Part shown: in pieces, positions 1-7,074 of the stretch
Layout: every line of letters starts with the position of its first letter
Numbering within the stretch: the stretch's first letter is position 1
NCBI GenBank assembly: GCA_947168485.1
Contig: CAMVLZ010000007.1
Coordinates: 1-54,058, forward strand
Length of the DNA stretch: 54,058 nt
DNA from: an uncultured Bacillota bacterium
GTDB lineage: Bacteria; Bacillota_I; Bacilli_A; RF39; UBA660
Reading direction: 5' to 3'
Notes under the pieces: generated by a model
What the model was told of the DNA's origin: nothing
The model's database searches: none
The model's input: the letters and a program-made list of their open reading frames with translations, nothing else
Made by a program: the position numbers and the translations under genes

Positions 1-320
1 CATTCAGGAAGCTTTTTCTCTAGTGTATCAAAAGCATGCTCAGTTTCTACAATTTTTTTCAATTTCTTTTTACCTATTTGATAATCAATGTCTTTGATAC
101 TTAATTTTAAATGATTTTCTTCATCAATTACATCAATTACTTTACATTTTATAGTTTGACCTATTTCTACATAATCATTGACATCTCTTACAAATAAATT
201 TGATACTTCAGATATGTGTATAAGACCTGTATAGTACTCATCTAAGTTTACAAATACTCCATATTTTTCTATACCTGTTACACATCCTGTTACTATATCT
301 CCTACTTTATATTTTGTCAT
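1..320 (-). CDS. S1 RNA-binding domain protein (YugI/CvfD-like), 3' end cut off
   Basis: The gene starts with ATG at 320 behind a GAGGAAG ribosome site and runs off the left edge; 106 codons are visible. The first ~75 residues are a single S1 domain (KYKVGDIVTGCVTGIEKYG start, GLIHISEV core, IKCKVIDVIDEENHLKLSIK end), followed by a basic linker. Small single-S1 proteins of Bacilli such as general stress protein 13/CvfD bind RNA or ribosomes, so a role in translation or post-transcriptional control is likely. It is divergent from nfu and has its own promoter. The missing C-terminus prevents distinguishing YugI from other one-S1 proteins. Confidence 0.85.
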   Translation of the reverse strand, partial: MTKYKVGDIVTGCVTGIEKYGVFVNLDEYYTGLIHISEVSNLFVRDVNDYVEIGQTIKCKVIDVIDEENHLKLSIKDIDYQIGKKKLKKIVETEHAFDTLEKKLPE

Positions 321-339
321 ATTATTCTTCCTCGTGTTT

Positions 340-368
340 ATTGTATCAAATATATTTTAATCTAACAA
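340..368 (-). promoter_or_regulatory. Sigma-A-type promoter of the S1-domain gene
   Basis: On the minus strand a TTGTTA -35 (363-368) and TACAAT -10 (340-345) are separated by 17 bases, with a TGA extended -10. It lies about 20 bases before the ATG at 320. Confidence 0.7.
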
Positions 369-375
369 GTTATTC

Positions 376-404
376 TTTACATTATTTATAATTTGATTTA
401 TTAT
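376..404 (+). promoter_or_regulatory. Sigma-A-type promoter of nfu
   Basis: TTTACA (376-381) and TATTAT (399-404) are 17 bases apart on the plus strand. The expected start is near 411, giving a very short leader before the ATG at 421 with only a GGTGAT ribosome site. Confidence 0.6.
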
Positions 405-420
405 AGTTTTGGTGATGTAA

Positions 421-663
421 ATGGATAAGATAGATACACAAAGTAAGATTATTAATCTAATAGATAAAATGAGGCCATTCTTAATAAGTGATGGTGGTAA
501 TATAGAATTTGTTAAATATGAAGATAATATTGTATATGTTAAAATGATGGGTGCTTGTGCTGACTGTGCACTTATAGATGTTACTTTGAAAGAAGGTATA
601 GAAGAAATTATTGTTTCTGAAATACCTGAAGTAAAAGAAGTTAGATTATATGATTTTGAATAA
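421..663 (+). CDS. nfu: NifU C-terminal-type Fe-S scaffold protein (Nfu)
   Basis: An 80-residue stand-alone NifU C-terminal domain. The N-terminal helix and strand (MRPFLISDGGNIEFV) and the metal-binding pair CADC are typical, followed by TLKEGIEEI. Such proteins carry a labile Fe-S cluster bridged by the CxxC of two monomers and pass it to apoproteins in the cytosol. The gene is monocistronic: it has its own promoter and a terminator directly after its stop. Its length fits the family. Confidence 0.92.
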   Translation: MDKIDTQSKIINLIDKMRPFLISDGGNIEFVKYEDNIVYVKMMGACADCALIDVTLKEGIEEIIVSEIPEVKEVRLYDFE

Positions 664-692
664 AAAAAAAGACGGATTTTAATCCGTCTTTT
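664..692. terminator. Bidirectional intrinsic terminator between nfu and the converging gene
   Basis: A GACGGATT stem (671-678), a TT loop and AATCCGTC (681-688) are flanked by an A-run before and a T-run after, so it works in both directions for the convergent genes ending at 663 and 693. Confidence 0.9.
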
Positions 693-1862
693 CTATTTCT
701 TTTTTACTTTTTTTTCCTCTTCTTTTGTATCCATTTTTTCTAAAAGCATTTCAATAGCTCTATCTGTTGCTTTAGTACGATCTTCAATTGCTTTTGTTTC
801 TTCTGAAATAGCTTTAGCACGTTTTTCTGCTTCTTCTTTAGCTTTTCTTTCAGCAGCAATCTTTTCTTGTTCTTTCTTAATATTTTCTCTATATTTAGCA
901 ACAGCTTCTTTTAATGCTTTATCACGAGTTTCTTTTAATTTTTGAGCTTCTTTTCTCTTTTCTTCTTCTTTAGCAATTTTTTCTTCAGCTTGTTTTCTTT
1001 CATTTGATACATCGCTAACTTGTTGTTTTACATCCTCTGCTTCTTTGAATAATAACTCAACTTCTTCTAAAGTATCTATCTTTTCTTCTTTTTCTTCTAC
1101 TTCAGGTTCTTCCTCTGGTATATCAGTTTTTACACTCTTTACTTCATCTTCAGTTAAACCTAAAGCTACGCTTTCATCTAATTCTACTTCTTCTTTAGCA
1201 TCAACTTCTTCATATTGAGGATTTATTTGTTCTTCTAAGTCTTCTTCATCAGCACTTTTTGCTTCTTTATAAATATCAAAAGGAACTTTTAATGACTCTT
1301 CATTATCTAATTTTATATAATAATCTTCAGGTTTTTCTTCAGTAGCAACTTCTTCTACTGCTTCTGCCTCTTCAACTTGTTCAACAACTGGCTCTTCTTT
1401 TTCTTCACTTAGTTCTTCACCAATTAAACCTTCGATTAATTCTTGTTCATCTTTAGAAACTAATCCTAATTCATTACTCTTTAGTTTAATTGCTTTAGAA
1501 GTAGTTCTAATACCTTTATCCATATCTTCATTTACTTTTAAAGGTCTAGCTTTAACTAAGGCAGGATATTCATCAACTGTTTCTGCAGATGGAGTAACTC
1601 CAGTTTTTATAAAATCTAATTGCATCTCTAAACGAGCAATCTTTTGAGCCATTGCATCAGTCATTTCAAATTTAGATTCTTCTTTAGCTTCAGCTAATTC
1701 TTTTTCTTTACTTTTTACTGTTAATTTTTTAGACATTCCTTTTAATCCTGCTAACTTACTTAAGCTTTTATATGTTTCTTGTCTAAATCTAATTTTGTTA
1801 GCTTCAGTTTCACATTTAGCTAATTCATCATTAAATGCCAAAACAATAGTGTTATCAGTCAT
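693..1862 (-). CDS. Highly charged coiled-coil protein of unknown function
   Basis: 389 residues with no recognised catalytic domain, signal peptide or membrane segment. An N-terminal ~130-residue helical part (MTDNTIVLAFNDELAKCETE start) is followed by a very acidic Glu/Val-rich middle (~150-265) and a long Glu/Lys coiled coil (~270-389). It lies 18 bases after the DUF1292 gene, with which it probably forms an operon, and ends at the shared terminator at 664-692. A scaffold or cytoskeletal-like role would be a guess; I do not recognise the family. Confidence 0.7.
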   Translation of the reverse strand: MTDNTIVLAFNDELAKCETEANKIRFRQETYKSLSKLAGLKGMSKKLTVKSKEKELAEAKEESKFEMTDAMAQKIARLEMQLDFIKTGVTPSAETVDEYPALVKARPLKVNEDMDKGIRTTSKAIKLKSNELGLVSKDEQELIEGLIGEELSEEKEEPVVEQVEEAEAVEEVATEEKPEDYYIKLDNEESLKVPFDIYKEAKSADEEDLEEQINPQYEEVDAKEEVELDESVALGLTEDEVKSVKTDIPEEEPEVEEKEEKIDTLEEVELLFKEAEDVKQQVSDVSNERKQAEEKIAKEEEKRKEAQKLKETRDKALKEAVAKYRENIKKEQEKIAAERKAKEEAEKRAKAISEETKAIEDRTKATDRAIEMLLEKMDTKEEEKKVKKK

Positions 1863-1880
1863 AATAAAACCTCCTTATTA

Positions 1881-2156
1881 TTATTCAGTCTTTGCTAATT
1901 CTCTTAAAACGTCTTTAATCTTATTCCATTCAGCTTCATCATCTACACCATAAAGCTTAGTTTCTCCACTTGAACGATCAACATTAGAAACATATACAGT
2001 AATAAGACCTTTATCATCTTTTTCGTTTTTTGTATAAATTACATATTCTTTGTCAGTATCTTTAAATTTAAATGCAATGATTACTTCAACTTCTTCAATT
2101 GAACCATCTTGTGCTACAATTGACATCATTTGTTTTTCATTAGTATTTTCTATCAT
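1881..2156 (-). CDS. DUF1292 (YrzB-like) protein
   Basis: 91 residues matching the DUF1292 pattern: an acidic strand pair ending in KEYVIYTKN, a YVSNVDRSSGETKLYGVDDEAEW-like central block, and a closing helix (KIKDVLRELAK). The family is common in Bacillota and its function is not established. A second family member is at 50352-50630 in the classic place next to ruvX, so this copy is a paralogue; here it precedes the 389-aa coiled-coil gene. Confidence 0.8.
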   Translation of the reverse strand: MIENTNEKQMMSIVAQDGSIEEVEVIIAFKFKDTDKEYVIYTKNEKDDKGLITVYVSNVDRSSGETKLYGVDDEAEWNKIKDVLRELAKTE

Positions 2157-2188
2157 AATAAGTCCTCCCTTTATTATTCACTAATTTA

Positions 2189-2216
2189 ATTTTATCATAT
2201 TTTCTAGTTTTTACAA
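2189..2216 (-). promoter_or_regulatory. Sigma-A-type promoter of the DUF1292 / coiled-coil operon
   Basis: TTGTAA (2211-2216) and TAAAAT (2189-2194) are separated by 16 bases, with a TGA extended -10, ahead of GGAGGG and the ATG at 2156. Confidence 0.6.
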
Positions 2217-2219
2217 GTT

Positions 2220-2510
2220 TTATTTATTTTTTTCTAGTACAAAAATATTAGATCCTGGTTGACAATAATTTTCTATATAATCATCCATTGTTTTATAATC
2301 ATTAATCTTAGTTGCATTTTTATTTTTAGAATTATAATATCCTTTTAATCTTACTTTATCATAAGAATAATCTCCCATTATATAGTCATATTTATCAAAG
2401 TAATCTGTTTCTTTAATTCTTTCTTGTACTACTTCTTGATCATAACAATTATTATCATTTCTTATAATATTATATTCTATATTATTTAATATTACTTTTT
2501 TATCTTTCAA
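2220..2510 (-). CDS. Small hypothetical protein downstream of trmL
   Basis: 96 residues, hydrophilic, Asn/Tyr/Asp-rich, without a recognised domain, signal or membrane segment. It overlaps the end of trmL by 11 bases, so it is probably translated from the same message, and it is the last gene before the promoter at 2189-2216. The gene layout supports a real gene but its function is unknown. Confidence 0.6.
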   Translation of the reverse strand: MKDKKVILNNIEYNIIRNDNNCYDQEVVQERIKETDYFDKYDYIMGDYSYDKVRLKGYYNSKNKNATKINDYKTMDDYIENYCQPGSNIFVLEKNK

Positions 2511-3018
2511 GCCAATCAGCTCCTTTAAAACTTTCTCCTTCTGGTTCTTCTTTTAGTAACCCAGGATAATTTTGTTGTCTTAATACTTCATATATAGCAA
2601 TTGCTGCTGTATTAGATAAATTAAGTGCTCTTACATTATCACTCATTGGTACTCTCATACAATGAGATAAATCATCTTTAAGTATTTCTTTTGGTATACC
2701 TGTTGATTCTTTTCCAAATACTAAGTAAATATCTTCTTTAGTATTGGAATAATCAAATTCAGTATGTGGTTTTCTACCATATCTTGTAAAGTAATAATAT
2801 GTACCTTTATTCCTACTTTTAAATTCTTCCCAGTTTTCATATACTACATAATCTAATTTATCTATATAATTAACTGCACATCTTTTTAAATGAGCTGTAT
2901 CTAGAGAAAAACCTAATGGTTTAATAAGATGCAATTTAGTATTAGTAGCTGCACAAGTTCTCATAATATTTCCAGTATTACCTGGTATTTCTGGTTGATA
3001 TAATACAATATTATTCAT
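2500..3018 (-). CDS. trmL: tRNA (cytidine/uridine-34 2'-O)-methyltransferase TrmL
   Basis: A 172-residue SPOUT methyltransferase. It uses S-adenosylmethionine to methylate the 2'-OH of the wobble nucleotide in certain leucine tRNAs. Characteristic blocks are visible in order: NIVLYQPEIPGNTGNIMRTC at the N-terminus, IYLVFGKESTGIP, and the C-terminal knot MRVPMSDNVRALNLSNTAAI. Length is as expected (~155-170). It follows the membrane thioredoxin-like gene and overlaps the 96-aa gene. Confidence 0.95.
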   Translation of the reverse strand: MNNIVLYQPEIPGNTGNIMRTCAATNTKLHLIKPLGFSLDTAHLKRCAVNYIDKLDYVVYENWEEFKSRNKGTYYYFTRYGRKPHTEFDYSNTKEDIYLVFGKESTGIPKEILKDDLSHCMRVPMSDNVRALNLSNTAAIAIYEVLRQQNYPGLLKEEPEGESFKGADWLER

Positions 3019-3045
3019 AATTCACTCCTAAATGAAATAAGGAGA

Positions 3046-3561
3046 TTACTCTCCAAATTCATTATCTTTAAAAAATTCTTTAGTTTTATTTAATGTTAGT
3101 GTATTTCCCTTTTTACCTTGAATCATGTCTTTTATTTCTCCTTCAGAGAAATATATTATAGCAGGATAATTAGTATTCAATTTAACTTTATAATGATATT
3201 TTTGATTAAATTTCTTAATAAATTTAGTTTGGTCTATATTAGTTAAATTAACATAAATAATACTACTATTTAATCCTGATTTAACAAAATATGATTTAAC
3301 ATCTTTTTCATAATTTCTACATTGTTGACTATCAGAAGTACATAAATAAATTACACTAGTTGGATTTTCTAATAAATAATCATCTAATTCTTGATAAGAT
3401 ATTTCAGATAATGTTCCTCTAATAATTGGAACAGACTTTTTATTTTGATCTATTACTTGGTACCATCTACAAAAATATAATGTTAATCCAATACCTACTA
3501 AAAATATTATTATTAATATAACTACATTCTTAGTTTTAATTTCTTTATTATTTGTTTCCAT
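3046..3561 (-). CDS. Membrane-anchored thioredoxin-like protein
   Basis: 171 residues: a short basic start, one membrane segment (~13-32) and an extracytoplasmic part with a thioredoxin-like run (TSVIYLCTSDSQQCRNYEKD, then INYPAII-like cis-Pro strand TNYPAIIYFSEGE). The two cysteines are spaced C-x6-C rather than CxxC, so classic disulfide exchange is doubtful. It is followed by trmL and has its own promoter. A redox or bacteriocin-transport-accessory-like role is only suggested by the fold pattern. Confidence 0.65.
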   Translation of the reverse strand: METNNKEIKTKNVVILIIIFLVGIGLTLYFCRWYQVIDQNKKSVPIIRGTLSEISYQELDDYLLENPTSVIYLCTSDSQQCRNYEKDVKSYFVKSGLNSSIIYVNLTNIDQTKFIKKFNQKYHYKVKLNTNYPAIIYFSEGEIKDMIQGKKGNTLTLNKTKEFFKDNEFGE

Positions 3562-3581
3562 AATAGTCTCCTTCGTACTTT

Positions 3582-3610
3582 ATTCTATCATAAAGAATAA
3601 TATTTTTCAC
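3582..3610 (-). promoter_or_regulatory. Probable promoter of the thioredoxin-like gene and trmL
   Basis: GTGAAA (3605-3610) and TAGAAT (3582-3587) have a 17-base spacer and a TGA extended -10; the -35 overlaps the stop codon of the U32 gene. Confidence 0.45.
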
Positions 3611-5784
3611 TATAAGATTGCTATTCTCTTTATTTCATCTTCTGTTTCAGTGTAGAAATCATATCTTAATGATACATAATCTGATAATAATTTTCTATTT
3701 TGTATATTAACTGGTTCATAATTAAGAACATGAGTATTTTCTCCATCATAATATACAGGGAAAGCATTACCTTTTTCATCTCTTAAATCATAGTTATAAT
3801 CATTTGCTACTATATCTAAGATATTACCTTTTATAATCATATTCTCTATTCTACCATAAACTAATACTTCAAATCTTGGATATACTTTAAATGTATTAAT
3901 ATAATTATTAATTAAATTAATAATTTCTTGTTCTGATAATTCTACTGATAATGTTAATACATCTAATCCACATTTATATAAATAATATGCTGTATATATA
4001 TTAGTTATATTTAAATGATAATCACCAACTAATTGATTATCAGTATCATAAGTAAAATAATCACTAACTAAAGTTCTAGGTTTAACTAATCTACTTGGAT
4101 TTCTACTACATCTTGGCATTTTATAATATACTTTTGAATCAATTTTATAATTATTATATATTTTGTCAATACCAATATAACATCTAAGTGTATTTCTTCT
4201 TGTAGCATAACTTGCTTGTTCTTCAGTCATTGCAGATACAGTTTTACCTTTTTCTCTATCTGTATTAGGTATTGATAATTTTACTTCATTTATTATTGCT
4301 TCTTTTTTATCATTCATTCTAATATTAATTAAGTTATTAACAAGGGTTCTTCTCAATTCATTTATTTCAGCTATTTGAATAAAACTATTTGGTTCTAAAT
4401 CAATTATAGTTGCTCTTGAAGTAAATGGAGTACCTCCTAATTTTTCAATTTGTTGTCTAATACGAGATTCTTCAATTGGTGCCGTTTTAGCAGGTTCAAC
4501 ATTTTTTCCTGATACTTTTAAATAATTTTTACCATCATTTATTTCTAATACTAAAGGTTGATTAATATGAGAAGTTAATTTAAATGTAACTGGTATTTGT
4601 CTAGCTGGTAAATCTTTTAAATGTTCTAATAGTTTGTGATCTTGTGTTTTACCAACTTTATCTAGTATTTTTAAATCTACTTTATTATCAACTAAACATA
4701 TTTCTCCTTCAGGAACAGAATTTACTAATTTACCTGATGCATCATATAAGTAATTAACAATAAAACCTTTATCACTTTTTAAGAATTTAATCGCATCATG
4801 TTGATTAAGATCTTTCTTTAATTGAATTTTTATTTTATCTTTTGTTATTTCAATTACTTTTCCTATTTCTAAACCAATATGATTAGGATAATCTACGTTA
4901 AGTAAATCTTTTGATTCAAATAAATTGCCTTCAGTAAATCCTCTATTATATAAAGTTTCTAAATTCTCTTCTTCTTGTTCTAAGTTAAGATTTTCTGCAT
5001 TGTTATCTATTATTTTACGATACATACTTGTTACATATCCTACATACTCAGGACTCTTCATTCTACCTTCAATTTTAAAGCATGTTATATCACTATTTAA
5101 TAAATCTTTAAAATGCATTGAAGTATTTAATTCTTTCATACTTAGAAGATACTTATCAGCTTTTAATACGTGATTATTCTTTTCTAGAGTGTATTTCATT
5201 CTACAACAACCAACACATTCTCCACGGTTAGCACTTCTTGGTCCTTGAGATGAAGACATCAAACAACATCCTGAATATGATACACAAAGAGCTCCATGGA
5301 TGAATACTTCTTTTTCAATAGGTACTTTGATTGCTTCAATTTCTTTTAGACTCATTTCTCTAGAAAATACTACTCTTTTAACTCCAATATTATATAAGAA
5401 TTCACATGTATCTTTAGATGATATATTTGCTTGTGTTGATGCATGTATTTCTAAATTAGGATACTTCTCTCTTAATAGCATCAACATTCCAAAATCTTGT
5501 ATTAAGACTGCATCTATACCATTTCTATATAAAAATTCTATTTGAGTTAGGAATTCTTGTACTTCATTATCTTTTATTAAAGTATTCATTGTAGCATAAA
5601 TTCTAACTCCATATAGGTGACATAATCTAATAGCATATAACATTTCTTCATTATTAAAATTTTTGGCAAACTTTCTAGCTCCAAAATTCTCACAACCTAC
5701 ATAGACTGCATCTGCTCCATTCGCAATTGCTTGTTTTAGACAATCCATGTCTCCAGCTGGTACTAATAATTCATGTTTCATCAT
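3610..5784 (-). CDS. Peptidase U32 family protein with DUF3656 domain (RlhA-like)
   Basis: 724 residues. The N-terminal U32 TIM-barrel-like domain (1-~320) starts HELLVPAGDMDCLKQAIANG and carries the U32 signature around residues 160-200 with a Cys cluster (FIHGALCVSYSGCCLMSS, then GECVGCC). A DUF3656 domain (~390-500) and a C-terminal extension follow. This architecture is that of E. coli RlhA, which hydroxylates 23S rRNA C2501, and its Firmicute relatives; U32 proteins are now mostly known as Fe-S-dependent RNA hydroxylation enzymes rather than proteases. Which RNA it acts on here cannot be told from sequence. Confidence 0.85.
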   Translation of the reverse strand: MMKHELLVPAGDMDCLKQAIANGADAVYVGCENFGARKFAKNFNNEEMLYAIRLCHLYGVRIYATMNTLIKDNEVQEFLTQIEFLYRNGIDAVLIQDFGMLMLLREKYPNLEIHASTQANISSKDTCEFLYNIGVKRVVFSREMSLKEIEAIKVPIEKEVFIHGALCVSYSGCCLMSSSQGPRSANRGECVGCCRMKYTLEKNNHVLKADKYLLSMKELNTSMHFKDLLNSDITCFKIEGRMKSPEYVGYVTSMYRKIIDNNAENLNLEQEEENLETLYNRGFTEGNLFESKDLLNVDYPNHIGLEIGKVIEITKDKIKIQLKKDLNQHDAIKFLKSDKGFIVNYLYDASGKLVNSVPEGEICLVDNKVDLKILDKVGKTQDHKLLEHLKDLPARQIPVTFKLTSHINQPLVLEINDGKNYLKVSGKNVEPAKTAPIEESRIRQQIEKLGGTPFTSRATIIDLEPNSFIQIAEINELRRTLVNNLINIRMNDKKEAIINEVKLSIPNTDREKGKTVSAMTEEQASYATRRNTLRCYIGIDKIYNNYKIDSKVYYKMPRCSRNPSRLVKPRTLVSDYFTYDTDNQLVGDYHLNITNIYTAYYLYKCGLDVLTLSVELSEQEIINLINNYINTFKVYPRFEVLVYGRIENMIIKGNILDIVANDYNYDLRDEKGNAFPVYYDGENTHVLNYEPVNIQNRKLLSDYVSLRYDFYTETEDEIKRIAIL

Positions 5785-5801
5785 ATCACCTTCTATTCTA
5801 T

Positions 5802-5807
5802 ATTATA
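5802..5807 (-). promoter_or_regulatory. -10 element of the U32/DUF3656 gene promoter
   Basis: A perfect TATAAT with TGA extension lies 18 bases before the ATG at 5784 and after the rubrerythrin terminator. The -35 17 bases upstream is only a T-run, so this looks like an extended -10 promoter. Confidence 0.5.
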
Positions 5808-5833
5808 TCATTAAATCTATTTATTAAAAATAA

Positions 5834-5856
5834 AAGAATGACATTTTGTCATTCTT
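5834..5856 (-). terminator. Intrinsic terminator of the lon-rubrerythrin unit
   Basis: Ten-base inverted repeat AAGAATGACA / TGTCATTCTT with a 3-base loop, followed on the minus strand by a T-rich run, 10 bases after the rubrerythrin stop. Confidence 0.85.
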
Positions 5857-5866
5857 GTTTGTTAAA

Positions 5867-6406
5867 TTAATAATTTTCACTTTTTAGTTCAAAATAACTT
5901 TGAGGATGAGCACAAACTGGACATACTTTTGGAGCTTTCTTTCCAACTACTACATGTCCGCAGTTTCTACAAATCCAAATAGCATCTTCATCTTTAGAAA
6001 ATACTACTTCATCTTCAATATTTTTAAGTAATTTTCTATAACGTTCTTCATGATGTTTTTCAATTTCTCCTACTGCTTTAAACTTAGCAGCAATTGCTTT
6101 AAATCCTTCTTCTTCAGCAACACGAGCAAATTCTTCATACATGTCAGTCCATTCATAGTTTTCACCATCAGCAGCATCATTTAAGTTTGTAACTGTATCA
6201 GGAACTTCTCCTCCATGTAATTCTTTAAACCACATTTTAGCATGTTCTTTTTCATTATTAGCTGTTTCTTCAAATAAAGCAGCAATTTGTTCATATCCAT
6301 CTTTCTTTGCTTTTGATGCATAATATGTATATTTATTTCTAGCTTGAGATTCACCAGCAAAAGCAGTCATTAAATTTTGTTCAGTTTTTGATCCTTTTAA
6401 TTCCAT
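5867..6406 (-). CDS. rbr: Rubrerythrin
   Basis: 179 residues. The N-terminal ferritin-like four-helix domain (1-~140) carries the diiron ligands in [27 protein letters not shown] and [11 protein letters not shown]. The C-terminal rubredoxin-like domain has two CxxC knots (CRNCGH and CPVCAH). Rubrerythrin reduces hydrogen peroxide using electrons via its rubredoxin site, protecting anaerobes from oxidative stress. It sits 31 bases after the 207-aa gene, and a TATAAT at 6430-6435 inside that gap may give it its own expression. The family identity is clear. Confidence 0.95.
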   Translation of the reverse strand: MELKGSKTEQNLMTAFAGESQARNKYTYYASKAKKDGYEQIAALFEETANNEKEHAKMWFKELHGGEVPDTVTNLNDAADGENYEWTDMYEEFARVAEEEGFKAIAAKFKAVGEIEKHHEERYRKLLKNIEDEVVFSKDEDAIWICRNCGHVVVGKKAPKVCPVCAHPQSYFELKSENY

Positions 6407-6437
6407 AATTAATCCTCCTTTTCTATTACATTATAAC

Positions 6438-7061
6438 TTATTTCTTTAAGTTTTTCATCTCTTTTATCAATGTTTTTCTAAGATTATTCTCTCTTATATT
6501 TAAATTAGCTTTTTTATCATCTAAAACATCACAACTATTAGCTAAAAATTCTTCATCATCATATAATTCAGGACAAGAATTTAAGAAATAACAAGATGCT
6601 TCTTCTATTAAATAAAGAGTTGGTTGATTCATATTACCATCTAAAAGAGTTTGATAAATAATCATATCATTTCTTAATAAATATTTTAATTCATATAAAT
6701 TACCTATCTCTAAACAACGAAGATCAGCTTGCTCTTCTGTATATATATCAATAATATCTCTTCTTACATCATTAGGTAGAGAAATAGAAACATTCATTTT
6801 CTTAATTAGATCATTTGCTCTATCAGAATATTTACGATATTCAGGATTAAACCTATAATTTTCAATAACAGATTCTACACTAGAAGGAATTGATGAATCT
6901 ATCATAAAAAAATTAGGATCCATTTCAAAACTATCTTCAGCTAAATCTAAAAAGAAACCAAATGAGTCATCACTTTTATTTAACATTTTAATAAGTTCTT
7001 TATAATCATTAGCTAAAACTAAATGTTTAAATAACATTGAATTAATAAATTTTTCTTTCAT
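6438..7061 (-). CDS. Hypothetical alpha-helical protein downstream of lon
   Basis: 207 residues, soluble, predicted helical, with no domain that I recognise. Its N-terminus is MKEKFINSMLFKHLVLANDY and it ends in a Lys-rich helix. It begins 13 bases after the lon stop and is followed by rubrerythrin, so it is probably cotranscribed with both. Confidence 0.65.
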   Translation of the reverse strand: MKEKFINSMLFKHLVLANDYKELIKMLNKSDDSFGFFLDLAEDSFEMDPNFFMIDSSIPSSVESVIENYRFNPEYRKYSDRANDLIKKMNVSISLPNDVRRDIIDIYTEEQADLRCLEIGNLYELKYLLRNDMIIYQTLLDGNMNQPTLYLIEEASCYFLNSCPELYDDEEFLANSCDVLDDKKANLNIRENNLRKTLIKEMKNLKK

Positions 7062-7074
7062 TTATATACCTCTT

